Origin: Lachnospiraceae bacterium
GTDB taxonomy: Bacteria > Bacillota > Clostridia > Lachnospirales > Lachnospiraceae
NCBI GenBank assembly: GCA_004557975.1
Contig: SFEV01000020.1
Span: 1 to 45,295, forward strand
Length of the DNA stretch: 45,295 nucleotides
Direction: 5' to 3'
Of the stretch, positions 25,878 to 35,103 are shown in pieces; the first letter of the stretch is position 1; each line of letters opens with the position of its first letter. The notes under the pieces are model-generated. The model worked only from the letters and a program-made list of their open reading frames with translations. It was not told the origin of the DNA and searched no databases. Both the position numbers and the translations under genes were made by a program.

Positions 25878-27017
25878 TTATTTTATCTCACTGCCCACAT
25901 ACACCCGCGGCACCCGCTTCCCGATATCGCAGACAAATTCATACGGAAATCTCCCGGAAAGTATTCCCAGCTCATCCACTGTGATCTCTGCATCTTTGTC
26001 CCGTCCCAGCAGTGTCACCTCATCCATCACGGCAACATCCATGTCCGTCACATCGACCATAAACTGATCCATACAGACGCGCCCTGTGATGCGGGCCTTC
26101 TGTCCATGAATGAGTACGTATCCCTTATTGCTCAGGCTGCGCGGATATCCGTCCCCGTAGCCCACCGGAACTGTCGCAAGCTTCATGGGTTTTTGAGCCA
26201 CAAAAGTTCCTCCGTAGCTGACCGGTGTACCGGGGCTGATTGTTTTTACGTATACAACGTGGGATTTCAGCTCCATCGCCGGACAGAGCGGGAATGCGTC
26301 TCTGTCCATCTCGTCGGACGGATAAATCCCGTATATCGTAATACCCGCACGGACCATATCCATATTGGCTTCAGGGAGCTCCATGATGCCTGCACTGTTG
26401 GAGCAGTGACGCAGAAAGCCTGTCACTCCCCGCCCGTTCAGTTCCTCGCAGAACGCAGAAAACCTGTCCATCTGCGCTCTCGCAGAGCTCTTGTCTCTCT
26501 CATCGGCCCGGGCAAAATGAGTAAATATTCCCTCAATCCGCAGCCCGTCAAGGCGGCTGATTCTGTCCACAAGTCCGGCACCCTCCCCGTCATCTTTTAC
26601 ACCGATTCTCGACATCCCCGTATCCACGGCAATGTGCACCGGCGCATCCACATGCATGGACGCTGCCTTTGATGCAAAGGCTTCCGCCATCTCCATGGTA
26701 AAGACAGAAGGGCGGATTCCGTGTTCAATCATCTGTGCATAGTCTTCTTCAAACGTATAACCGAGTACAAGTATCGGTTTCGTGATTCCTGCAGCGCGAA
26801 GCTCCATCCCCTCTGAGACGGCTGCAACCGCAAATCCCCAGATATAATCGCAGGGCTCCGCCAGCTTTGCAATGGGAACCGCCCCATGTCCGTATCCGTC
26901 CGTCTTGATGACTGCCACCATTTTTGTGCCGCTCTTTATCCTTTTTTTCATAGACTCAAAATTCTGCGCGATATGATCCATATGGATATACGCCGTGATT
27001 CTTCCGTTTTTTCTCAT
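25878..27017 (-). CDS. alr: Alanine racemase
   Basis: Alr converts L- to D-alanine for peptidoglycan, using PLP. The 379-residue protein has the PLP lysine in VAVIKTDGYGHG (Lys38) and the second-subunit catalytic tyrosine in VSYGGTFVAQKP. An N-terminal TIM barrel and a C-terminal beta domain are expected. The frame is open four codons further, but ATG 27017 has GGAGG 5 nt upstream. It follows the NAD(P)HX repair gene by 42 nt, a common pairing in Firmicutes, and precedes mazF. Confidence 0.97.
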   Translation of the reverse strand: MRKNGRITAYIHMDHIAQNFESMKKRIKSGTKMVAVIKTDGYGHGAVPIAKLAEPCDYIWGFAVAAVSEGMELRAAGITKPILVLGYTFEEDYAQMIEHGIRPSVFTMEMAEAFASKAASMHVDAPVHIAVDTGMSRIGVKDDGEGAGLVDRISRLDGLRIEGIFTHFARADERDKSSARAQMDRFSAFCEELNGRGVTGFLRHCSNSAGIMELPEANMDMVRAGITIYGIYPSDEMDRDAFPLCPAMELKSHVVYVKTISPGTPVSYGGTFVAQKPMKLATVPVGYGDGYPRSLSNKGYVLIHGQKARITGRVCMDQFMVDVTDMDVAVMDEVTLLGRDKDAEITVDELGILSGRFPYEFVCDIGKRVPRVYVGSEIK

Positions 27018-27059
27018 AATCTCCTCCATATACGCGGCAGATCCCGATACCGTCTCTTC

Positions 27060-28616
27060 TCACATATCTTTCTGCGCACCTGCCGTTATATTCACTGCCT
27101 GTATGTCTCTGAGAACCTCCCCCACCGAGAAAGCAATGTCCCGCGCAATCATTCCGTACGCACCGTATCCGGCGCATGCCGCATCGCCTGCAAGCCCATG
27201 GAGATAAACGCCCAGCGTTGCCGCTTCAAACGGTTCATTTCCCTGCGCCAACAGACCGCAGATCACCCCGGTCAGGACATCTCCCGAACCGGCCGTCGCC
27301 ATCCCGCTGTTGCCCGATGTATTCAGATACGTTCTGTGCCCGTCCGAGACAATCGTCCTTGCATCCTTCAGTGCACAGATCACTTTGTATTTTCCGGCAA
27401 ACTGTTCTGCCGATTCCACAATATTTTCCAGAACCGATTCTTTTGACGCGCACATCAGCCGCATCATCTCGCCGATATGCGGTGTCACAATCACCGGCTT
27501 CCTCTGTTCTGATCCGCCTCCTGCAAGCAGCCCGGGCTCATCCTGCAGAATACGGCTGCGCGCCAGCAGGTTCAGACCGTCGGCATCCACCACAAGCGGC
27601 CCTTTAAAATTCCTCAGCACATACTCCAGTATCTCACCCGATACCGTTCCCGTCCCGAGTCCCGGTCCGATCCCGGTAACATCCGCCCACGCAAGTGCAT
27701 CTGCAAGCTGCTGCTCCGGAAAAGTATCTTCTCTGTAAGGTGTGACAATGGCCTCCGGCAGATACGTCTGAATCATAACACGGTTGCATTCCGTTGTAAA
27801 CACGCGGACAAGTCCGCATCCACAGCGATAGGAGGCCATGGCCGACAGGCATGCTGCTCCGCTCATCCCGCTGCTCCCCGCAATCAGCAGTACCTTTCCG
27901 TAGGTTCCCTTATTGGAATACGGAGTTCTTGGGGCAATCCGCCCGAGATCTGATTTCGTATACGTAAACAGTTCCGGCTCTCCCGCCCCGAGACGTTCGG
28001 GAAGGATACCGATATTTTTCCGGATTACACGCCCACAGTATTCAGTCCCGGGATACAGAATATGCCCCGGCTTGCGGCAGGCAAACGTCACCGTCATGTC
28101 TGCTTTTACTGCCGTACCGAGAACCTTCCCTGTATCGGCACAGATACCGGAGGGAATATCGACAGCCGCCACCTTTGCACTCTGAGCGTTGATCCATCCG
28201 ATCACCTCCGCACAGGTTCCTGTCACCGGACGGGACAGGCCGATGCCGAATATGGCATCTACTATAGTAGTATATTCACGTTCCATGAAATTGCTGACGT
28301 TTTTTATTCCACAATTTTCACAGATTTTCCTCTGAAGTGACGTCTCCTGCGACATGGAGGATTCCTTTCCGACAAAAGCAGTCTCCACCTTCACTCCACT
28401 CTCATTCAGTATCCTGGCAATGGCAAAACCGTCTCCTCCGTTATTGCCGGAGCCGCAGATTACAAGAACATCGGTCAGGTCAAACTCTGCATCCCTGATC
28501 TCCTGTGCAGCAGAAAATGCCGCCCGTTCCATCAGAACCACCGAAGGAATTCCCAGTCTGCAAATCGTATCACAATCACACTGCTTCATCTGTGCCGCAC
28601 TCATCAATCGTTCCAT
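27060..28616 (-). CDS. nnrDE: Bifunctional NAD(P)H-hydrate epimerase / ADP-dependent dehydratase
   Basis: This 518-residue repair enzyme restores damaged NAD(P)HX. The N-terminal YjeF_N domain (about 1-215), with VLVICGSGNNGGDGFAIAR, epimerises the R and S hydrates. The C-terminal ribokinase-like domain (about 225-515), with GPGLGTGTV, PHIGEMMRL and the catalytic GSGDVLTGVICG, dehydrates the S form with ADP. ATG 28616 is preceded by GGAGG at 5 nt; an ATG four codons upstream lacks one. It lies between rex and alr on the same strand, consistent with a redox-repair and cell-wall operon. Confidence 0.96.
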   Translation of the reverse strand: MERLMSAAQMKQCDCDTICRLGIPSVVLMERAAFSAAQEIRDAEFDLTDVLVICGSGNNGGDGFAIARILNESGVKVETAFVGKESSMSQETSLQRKICENCGIKNVSNFMEREYTTIVDAIFGIGLSRPVTGTCAEVIGWINAQSAKVAAVDIPSGICADTGKVLGTAVKADMTVTFACRKPGHILYPGTEYCGRVIRKNIGILPERLGAGEPELFTYTKSDLGRIAPRTPYSNKGTYGKVLLIAGSSGMSGAACLSAMASYRCGCGLVRVFTTECNRVMIQTYLPEAIVTPYREDTFPEQQLADALAWADVTGIGPGLGTGTVSGEILEYVLRNFKGPLVVDADGLNLLARSRILQDEPGLLAGGGSEQRKPVIVTPHIGEMMRLMCASKESVLENIVESAEQFAGKYKVICALKDARTIVSDGHRTYLNTSGNSGMATAGSGDVLTGVICGLLAQGNEPFEAATLGVYLHGLAGDAACAGYGAYGMIARDIAFSVGEVLRDIQAVNITAGAQKDM

Positions 28617-28752
28617 TTCCGCCTCCATAAATCCTGTGAACTATCCCGCCCCTGATACAGTTTCAGGCCGGCGGGAAGCATGTGCTCCCTGCCGACCTGT
28701 CTCATTGCTGCCGCCAGACTCTTCTGAAAATATAAGTCCGGTCGACAGCGTT

Positions 28753-29394
28753 TTATTTACCGATATTATCAAGATGACTCAGCCTGTAGGAAAGCTGCAT
28801 CAGACTCTCCGAGAGATGTACGTTCTCCACAACCACATCATCCGGAACATTCAGATCCGTATGGGCAAAATTCCAGATCGCCTTCACACCGTTTTCCACC
28901 AGAACGGGAGCCACCTCCTCCGCACCGCTCTTGGGCAGAGTAAGAGCTGCAATCTGTATTTCATTGTCCCTGATGAACTGGGGCAGCTCATCCGTCATAC
29001 GGATTTCAATTCCACGGACCGTAACACCGCGCAGCCTCGGATTCACATCAAAAATACCTTTGATCCAGAATCCTCTTTTTTCAAATTTCACGTAATTGGC
29101 CAGCGCCTGTCCCAGATTCCCGGCGCCGACAATAATCATGTTGTACACCTGGTCAAGACCGAGGATCTTCCCGATTTCCGTATAGAGATATTTCACATTA
29201 TAACCGTACCCCTGCTGCCCGAAACCGCCGAAATTATTCAGATCCTGGCGTATCTGTGAAGCCGTCACATGCATAAGATCGCTCAGTTCATTTGATGAAA
29301 TACGCTCCACTCTTGCTTCCAGCAGATCTCCCAGATATCTGTAATAACGCGGCAGTCTTTTTACTACTGCTTTTGAAATTTCATGTTCTTCCAC
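28753..29394 (-). CDS. rex: Redox-sensing transcriptional repressor Rex
   Basis: Rex binds operator DNA when the NADH/NAD+ ratio is low and releases it on binding NADH, controlling fermentation and reductive pathways. The 213-residue protein has an N-terminal winged helix (VTASQIRQDLNNFGGFGQQGYGY), a Rossmann fold with IVGAGNLGQALANY, and a C-terminal domain-swapped helix. The start is GTG at 29394 with GAGG 7 nt upstream. Transcription comes from a perfect-consensus sigma-A promoter divergent from the ABC-F gene, the arrangement also found in B. subtilis (ydiF-rex). A candidate Rex site elsewhere in the window precedes pckA. Confidence 0.97.
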   Translation of the reverse strand: MEEHEISKAVVKRLPRYYRYLGDLLEARVERISSNELSDLMHVTASQIRQDLNNFGGFGQQGYGYNVKYLYTEIGKILGLDQVYNMIIVGAGNLGQALANYVKFEKRGFWIKGIFDVNPRLRGVTVRGIEIRMTDELPQFIRDNEIQIAALTLPKSGAEEVAPVLVENGVKAIWNFAHTDLNVPDDVVVENVHLSESLMQLSYRLSHLDNIGK

Positions 29395-29448
29395 GTCGTA
29401 TCCTCTTTTTCACGAATTGTGTTTTTCACACACATTATAGATACAATT

Positions 29449-29477
29449 ATTATACCCAAATCCAAATTTTATGTCAA
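29449..29477 (-). promoter_or_regulatory. Consensus sigma-A promoter of rex
   Basis: The minus strand has a perfect TTGACA (29472-29477), 17 nt, TATAAT (29449-29454). The leader to the GTG start is about 48 nt. Confidence 0.85.
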
Positions 29478-29527
29478 TTACTCTGGCTCTTTTCACAAGT
29501 TTGCTCTGAAAAAAATACAACAGATTC

Positions 29528-29555
29528 TTGTGTTTTGAGCAATTTAAGGTATAAT
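29528..29555 (+). promoter_or_regulatory. Sigma-A promoter of the ABC-F gene
   Basis: The plus strand has TTGTGT (29528-29533), 16 nt, TATAAT (29550-29555). The leader is about 85 nt to the ATG at 29648, which has AAAAGGAG upstream. It is divergent from the rex promoter. Confidence 0.65.
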
Positions 29556-29647
29556 GAAAGCTGATTGCAGAAGCATCGGACTGTTTTTTCGCCGGTTGTC
29601 CTGCATTTGAAACAAAATCACCGCAAGAAAAGAAAAGGAGTACCGCC

Positions 29648-31555
29648 ATGATACTTTCCTGTCAGAATATATCAAAGTCATTCGGAACAGACGTCATCGT
29701 CTCACACGCATCCTTTCATATTGAGGATCACGAAAAAGCTGCCATCGTCGGCATCAACGGTGCAGGAAAAACGACGCTGCTGCGCATCATTGTGGGCCAG
29801 CTTGAGCCGGATGAGGGGGTTGTTGCACTGACCAAAGGCAAGACACTTGGTTATCTGGAACAGCACCAGGATGTAAACAGCACCGAAACCATCTATTCCG
29901 AGCTTCTGGGCGTCAAGCAGGATCTTCTCCAGATGGAGCAGAGACTGCGCGATATGGAGCTGGAAATGAAACATTCCGACGGTGACAGACTGTCCGCCCT
30001 CATGGAGCAGTACAACCGCATTTCAACGGAATTCGAAAACAAAAACGGATATGCCGTACAGAGCGAGGTCGTTGGCGTCCTGAAAGGACTTGGCTTTACA
30101 GAGGACGAATTCGGCAAACAGATCTGCACCCTCTCCGGCGGCCAGAAGACACGTGTAGCTCTCGGAAAGCTGCTGCTTTCTGCTCCCGATATTCTTCTGC
30201 TGGACGAGCCGATCAACCATCTGGATATGACATCCATTGCATGGCTTGAAAATTACCTGCTGAATTACAGCGGCGCCGTTCTGATCGTCGCCCATGACCG
30301 CTATTTTCTGAACCGTGTCGTCTCTAAAATTATTGAGATGGACAACGGCAATGTCATGACCTTTTTCGGTAATTACAGTGCATATGCCGAGAAAAAGGCA
30401 CAGCTGAGAGAGACGCAGTGGAAAGCTTACTTAAATCAGCAGCAGGAAATCCGTCACCAGGAAGCCGTCATCGCAAAGCTGAAATCCTTCAACCGCGAAA
30501 AATCCATACGGCGAGCAGAGAGCCGTGAAAAAATGCTGGAAAAGATGGAGGTACTTGAAAAACCCACCGAAATCAGAACAGACATGCATCTTCACTTTTC
30601 TCCGCAGATCACCAGCGGAAATGATGTGCTCACCGTGGAGCATCTCTCCAAGTCCTACCCGGGCAATCCGCTGTTTTCTGACCTGAATTTCACCGTACAG
30701 CGCGGAGAAAAGGTGGCCATCATCGGAGACAACGGTACAGGCAAGACGACCATCCTGAAAATACTGAACGGACTGGAGACTGCTGACGGCGGAAAGTTCG
30801 CCACAGGCAGCAAGGTACATATCGGTTATTACGATCAGGAGCACCAGCTTCTCCATATGGACAAAACTCTGATGGAAGAGATTTCGGACGTCTATCCCGA
30901 CATGACAGGAACAGAAATCCGCAATGTCCTCGCATCCTTTTTATTTACCGGCGATGATGTCTACAAGCGTGTCCGCGATTTAAGCGGCGGGGAGCGCGGC
31001 CGTCTGGCACTTGCCCGTCTTATGCTTTCAAAATCAAATTTCCTGATTCTTGATGAGCCTACCAACCACCTGGACATTACCTCAAAGGAGATCCTGGAGG
31101 AAGCCCTCCGCAATTATACAGGTACACTTCTGTACGTCTCACATGACCGATACTTTATCAATCAGACGGCAACACGGATACTGGAACTGAAAAACAGGAC
31201 ACTGATCAACTACATCGGCAATTATGACTATTATCTGGAAAAGGTGGATGAGCTCACAAAAATCTACAGCGCACCTGCAGAACAGTCTGAAAAAGCTGTC
31301 CAGGCTCCGTCTTCCAGGGATGACTGGGCGCGCCAGAAGGAAGCGCAGGCGCGTGAGCGCAAGCGTCAGAATGAACTGAAAAAAACAGAGGACCGCATCA
31401 CTGCACTGGAGGAGCGCAGCAATGAAATTGACGAGCTGATGACCCACGAAGAAATCTTCACTGACGTCTCCAGATGTATTGAACTCACCAAAGAGAAAGC
31501 AGCTCTCACGGAAGAGCTGGAAATTCTGTATGAACTGTGGGAGGATCTGTCGTAA
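29648..31555 (+). CDS. ABC-F family ATPase (YdiF-like)
   Basis: This 635-residue soluble protein has two ABC ATPase domains and no membrane segments, the ABC-F arrangement of ribosome-acting factors. Domain 1 has GINGAGKTT, LSGGQKTR and LLLDEPINHLD, where Ile replaces the usual Thr after DEP. A charged interdomain linker (about 240-315) follows. Domain 2 has GDNGTGKTT, LSGGERGR and LILDEPTNHLD. A C-terminal coiled coil spans about 555-632. Position next to rex matches B. subtilis ydiF, so a housekeeping translation factor is more likely than antibiotic resistance, though resistance cannot be excluded. Confidence 0.93.
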   Translation: MILSCQNISKSFGTDVIVSHASFHIEDHEKAAIVGINGAGKTTLLRIIVGQLEPDEGVVALTKGKTLGYLEQHQDVNSTETIYSELLGVKQDLLQMEQRLRDMELEMKHSDGDRLSALMEQYNRISTEFENKNGYAVQSEVVGVLKGLGFTEDEFGKQICTLSGGQKTRVALGKLLLSAPDILLLDEPINHLDMTSIAWLENYLLNYSGAVLIVAHDRYFLNRVVSKIIEMDNGNVMTFFGNYSAYAEKKAQLRETQWKAYLNQQQEIRHQEAVIAKLKSFNREKSIRRAESREKMLEKMEVLEKPTEIRTDMHLHFSPQITSGNDVLTVEHLSKSYPGNPLFSDLNFTVQRGEKVAIIGDNGTGKTTILKILNGLETADGGKFATGSKVHIGYYDQEHQLLHMDKTLMEEISDVYPDMTGTEIRNVLASFLFTGDDVYKRVRDLSGGERGRLALARLMLSKSNFLILDEPTNHLDITSKEILEEALRNYTGTLLYVSHDRYFINQTATRILELKNRTLINYIGNYDYYLEKVDELTKIYSAPAEQSEKAVQAPSSRDDWARQKEAQARERKRQNELKKTEDRITALEERSNEIDELMTHEEIFTDVSRCIELTKEKAALTEELEILYELWEDLS

Positions 31556-31586
31556 ACGGCAGCTCCTCTTTTTTATCAGATCCCTC

Positions 31587-33054
31587 TCAGTCCTGATATG
31601 CACAGACAGCATGATTGTTCACACCGTCCACCCACAGCTTCAGTTTGCGCTCCGGCTCATATACACGTACAATACCGCCATCTGCTCATCGCTCTCTGCG
31701 AGCCCTCTCGTCCTTCTGTATTCCAGTGCCGACGGGTCCATGGTGCTCGCATATACCGTGCGAACTGCATCTTCAAAAGCCTGCATACGTTCCGACAGTT
31801 CTCCGCGGTTTGGGCAGAACACAGACTCGTATTTCCCTGCAAAGGCATTGCCAAAGCCATCCTCAAGCAGGCTGGAGGACCTGACAATAATCGGATTCTG
31901 TCCGAAATATTCCAGCATATTCCGGAATGCTCGCGGATATTGTTGGGAAATGTACCGTCAAGCAGACGCTGTTTCAGCTCATCAGCAGCCGTCAGATATC
32001 CCTCCTGGGTTTTCTGGCGAATTCTCGTCTCCCAGGAACCATTCGAGACAATGTACGTGTAAAATACATCAGAACCTATATAAAAGGAATCGTGCTGTTC
32101 CGAATGCATATGATATCCATCCAGCGTCTTCTCCACAATCTTCCGCGCCAGCAGCATGCCGCAGGCCTTGCCGCCTACGGCCCCGCTTCCGATCATACGA
32201 TCTCTGACAGCAAAATAGTCCTGTGGTTCAAAGTACTGCTTCAGAAGCGTGTGCATTTTCGGATCACGGGTCATGGTACTCTCGATAATCATATCCTCCG
32301 TCTCATCCGTAAATGTCCCATTCTCAAAATCTCTCTTCGCTCTGGAGAAAAACCGGTCGTGGCTGTCACAGGACTGATCCTGGCGATACGCGGAGGCAGC
32401 CTGAATCAGTGAATAATACCGGCTGGTGGCTACTGCATCCGTCAACGGCTCAAACACGCCCTCCTGCTTTGCGCAGTGAGGCAGAAACATCGTTGTGGAA
32501 TAGCGGTTCCACACTTTAGGCGGATGCAGGTAGCGTACATCCCTGTCCGAATACACATCGAGCAGCAGCTGGGTCGTCTCGCGGATACGAGCAACCGCCT
32601 CAAAGGAATGTTTGCCTCTGATCAGCGGAAAAAATGCCACCGTATCCAGTTTAAAGAGATACGGGCATGTCACACAGAAAAAATTTCCCATCATCAGATC
32701 TGTATACCACGCCGACTGGAGCTCTGAGAGGCTGTCAAAGACGTAGAATGCGTCATAGCCTTCCTGTGCAATCACGTTGTGAATCGCTACCGTAAACGTC
32801 TCAAAGCCTTCATCCGGATTGAAATGGTAAATCTTCAGTCCATCCATTTCCTCCAGAATCGGCGGATGCTGTGCGAAACGGATATAGATAAGATTACGCC
32901 CATCCCGGATCGCCTGACGCACGAAAGGCATGACAAAATGCCGGTATTCTGAGAGATCCGTCACCTGCCATACAACATTGTCACCGAGCCGTATATAGTC
33001 CAGTATCTGATACAGACCCGCCATCCCACTGTTTATTTTCTCAAATGCTGCCAT
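31587..33054 (-). pseudogene. PEP/pyruvate-binding (PEP synthase-like) protein, frameshifted and truncated
   Basis: The first 375 or so residues (from ATG 33054, with GGGAGGGG upstream) read intact, through MIGSGAVGGKACGMLLARKIVE, a segment typical of PpsA-like proteins. Near 31922-31926 the frame breaks; one extra T would restore REHFRNMLEYFGQN. The reading then continues in another frame with NPIIVRSSSLLEDGFGNAFAGKYES, the PEP-synthase ATP-grasp core. After AESDEQMAV near 31660 the frame shifts again, and a 30-codon tail ending in LWVDGVNNHAVCAYQD closes at 31587. The catalytic phosphohistidine and PEP-binding domains are missing. It lies just downstream of pckA, so an intact version would have shared a PEP-related locus. 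A sequencing error could explain the first break, but not the lost C-terminal half. Confidence 0.8.
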
Positions 33055-33070
33055 AAACCCCTCCCAAAAA

Positions 33071-33118
33071 TGCAAAAAGACCGTACCAAAAGTCATTATC
33101 TCTTTTGATACGGTCTTT
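33071..33118 (-). terminator. Terminator of pckA
   Basis: A near-perfect 17-bp stem (arms 33076-33092 and 33102-33118) follows the pckA stop by 52 nt. On the minus strand it is followed by TTGCATTTTT. It separates pckA from the broken PEP-binding gene. Confidence 0.85.
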
Positions 33119-33170
33119 CGTCTCTGTTACAATATTATATTGTCTGTAAAGCCGCCGTCAGCACTGCTGC

Positions 33171-34877
33171 TTATGCAAGTGCGTCAACGAGCTTCTGTAC
33201 TGCTGCAAGAGCCTCATCCGGAAGCTTGTCATATCCGCCCTTCTTCTCAGAGAAGTCAGAAACTGCATTTACACGGTTCTGCATAGCATTCTTCAGAGCT
33301 GCCTTGTACTCAGGATCATTCAGATCCGGTGTGAAGTCTGCTGTCTTGCCTGACCAGTCGTACATAATCTCGATGTCATCGAACGGTCCCCACTGCTCAA
33401 ACTTAGCCTTTCCTTCAACAATTGTCTCAAGAATACCAAGTGTATCAGCCGGCTTAACCTTTGTTCCCATAAAGTCGCCTGTGTTGACAATGTAGCAGTC
33501 TACGTTCTTCTCTTCCACGAGCTTTTTGAACTTCTCATAATCGTTAACCAGCGGGTATGTTCTGAACGGGTTAGCGTACGGAACGATACGGAGTGCATTC
33601 AGGTCTGTTCCTGCTGCAACACGCTCTGCTGTGGAAGTCTTTGTAGCCAGTGTAGCACCCATAACAGATGCAAGAGCTGCACCTTTCAGTTTTACTACCG
33701 GCGGGATTGTCGGGTCTTTCATGATCCAGAAAATGGAGTTAACCGGCTCATCAATCTTGTCCACACGGTTCGGTGACCACAGCTTGGATTTGATTGCACG
33801 GCCGTTGCCGTTTCTGATATCCTCTGTTACGAGCTGAAGCTTTCCTTCGCTGTCCAGTGTAGCGGAGCAGTTCTGAGCTGTCAGCAGGTACTTGTTGTCC
33901 GGGCATCCTGTCGGGTAGTCAGCCGTCTTGTCGAAGTAGGTCGGCTCCAGAGCTACAGATGCACATGTGTCTGTATTGATAATAAATGCATCGTCGTGAA
34001 GTACAGTTACGCCGTACTTTCCGCCGTGCTTAGCATGTGTCAGAGTAGATTTTCCTGATCCTGACAGACCGAATACGGATGCAACGTACTTGGAACCGTC
34101 AGCCAGTGTGTACTCCTTCTGTCCGCCGTGGCAGGAAGCATAACCGTTGCGGTTTGCAATAGCCCATGCCATTGTCAGAGTACCTTTCTTGTGCTCACCG
34201 AAGTATCTCATACCAAGGATACATGCACAGTTCTCATTTGTATCGAAATAGCACAGAGTAAGCGGATCGCTTAAGCAGCTGTAATCAACATCCGGACGAT
34301 TTCCCGGTGCCCACTGCGGATCTGAGAAGATATAGATATCCGGCTCTTTTCCATCTCCAACCGGTTTGGATTTCTTGTACATCTTTACATACTCATCGCT
34401 CATGTACTGGAAGTTCAGCATCCAGTTGTACATGATGTTCTCTTCTCCTTCCGGAATCAGAAGGTGAGCCTTTACCATGAACTCCGGATCAAGACCTACG
34501 AATACTTCTGCATGGTACATTGTTTTCCAGCGTGATTCGTAAACAGCATCCATAGCTACCTTATCAAGCTTTGCTGCATCTACGCCCGGCTCGCCCTTAA
34601 TACGGCGTGCAGCTGCGTAACGTCCCGTAACAGCACCATCATTGAAAAGAAGAACCTTTGCGTCTGCTTCAAGACCAAACTCTTCTCCTCTGTATACCGG
34701 CATATCTGTCACGATGGTTCCCGGTGAATTCTTAGCTAAATCATAAGCTTCCTTGAGGGTATTAACCTTCACTACATTGTTGCCATAGAATGCACCTTCA
34801 ATGATAGCACGTGTCTTTGAAAAACCAACTTTTCCAGCGCCGATTTCTTCAATCGGGTAATATGCTTTTGTTGACAT
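33171..34877 (-). CDS. pckA: Phosphoenolpyruvate carboxykinase (ATP)
   Basis: PckA interconverts oxaloacetate plus ATP with PEP, CO2 and ADP; in fermenting anaerobes it may run towards oxaloacetate. The 568-residue protein has the P-loop GLSGSGKSTLT with the following LHDDAF metal site, and the substrate region NRNGYASCHGG. It is longer than E. coli-type PckA at about 540 residues but otherwise normal. ATG 34877 is chosen over an ATG five codons upstream because AGGAGG lies 6 nt before it. A strong sigma-A promoter with a Rex-like operator over its -35 box precedes it. The citrate synthase gene diverges on the other strand. Confidence 0.97.
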   Translation of the reverse strand: MSTKAYYPIEEIGAGKVGFSKTRAIIEGAFYGNNVVKVNTLKEAYDLAKNSPGTIVTDMPVYRGEEFGLEADAKVLLFNDGAVTGRYAAARRIKGEPGVDAAKLDKVAMDAVYESRWKTMYHAEVFVGLDPEFMVKAHLLIPEGEENIMYNWMLNFQYMSDEYVKMYKKSKPVGDGKEPDIYIFSDPQWAPGNRPDVDYSCLSDPLTLCYFDTNENCACILGMRYFGEHKKGTLTMAWAIANRNGYASCHGGQKEYTLADGSKYVASVFGLSGSGKSTLTHAKHGGKYGVTVLHDDAFIINTDTCASVALEPTYFDKTADYPTGCPDNKYLLTAQNCSATLDSEGKLQLVTEDIRNGNGRAIKSKLWSPNRVDKIDEPVNSIFWIMKDPTIPPVVKLKGAALASVMGATLATKTSTAERVAAGTDLNALRIVPYANPFRTYPLVNDYEKFKKLVEEKNVDCYIVNTGDFMGTKVKPADTLGILETIVEGKAKFEQWGPFDDIEIMYDWSGKTADFTPDLNDPEYKAALKNAMQNRVNAVSDFSEKKGGYDKLPDEALAAVQKLVDALA

Positions 34878-34909
34878 ATTGATCCTCCTCATAATAATCT
34901 TTTTGTCAC

Positions 34910-34938
34910 ATTATCGCACTTTTGAGAAAATCTGTCAA
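34910..34938 (-). promoter_or_regulatory. Sigma-A promoter of pckA
   Basis: The minus strand has perfect TTGACA (34933-34938), 17 nt, GATAAT (34910-34915), about 25-30 nt upstream of the start region of pckA. Confidence 0.8.
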
Positions 34939-34949
34939 GCATTTAACAA
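34932..34949 (-). promoter_or_regulatory. Candidate Rex operator at pckA
   Basis: The 18-bp sequence TTGTTAA-ATGC-TTGACAG matches the clostridial Rex pattern TTGTTAA-N4-TTAACAA at 12 of 14 fixed positions. It covers the pckA -35 hexamer, where binding would block polymerase. rex itself lies 3.8 kb away in this window. Inference from pattern only. Confidence 0.5.
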
Positions 34950-35016
34950 GGAATTTGAGCTGAAAGATTCCTAAATGTTTCATAAAATTCTTCCGGACAA
35001 ATTTATAAGAATTTTA

Positions 35017-35046
35017 TTGGTCATTCTTTCCACTGCATGGTATACT
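35017..35046 (+). promoter_or_regulatory. Extended -10 promoter of citrate synthase
   Basis: The plus strand has TTGGTC (35017-35022), 18 nt, TATACT (35041-35046) preceded by TGG. The leader to ATG 35104 is about 50 nt, with a GGAGG Shine-Dalgarno. Confidence 0.65.
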
Positions 35047-35103
35047 ATTTAGAATTCGTCTCAAAACGTATGATTCATAAAACAGAATGGAGGCCTTATT
35101 TAT

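Noticed and set aside
28612..28715. 33-codon ORF between rex and nnrDE
   Set aside because: No clear Shine-Dalgarno and no family resemblance; the end overlaps nnrDE out of frame.
29411..29432. Possible Rex box at the rex promoter (TGTG-N5-CACA)
   Set aside because: The half-sites are separated by 5 instead of the expected 8 bases and lie downstream of the start site. The match to the Rex pattern is poor.
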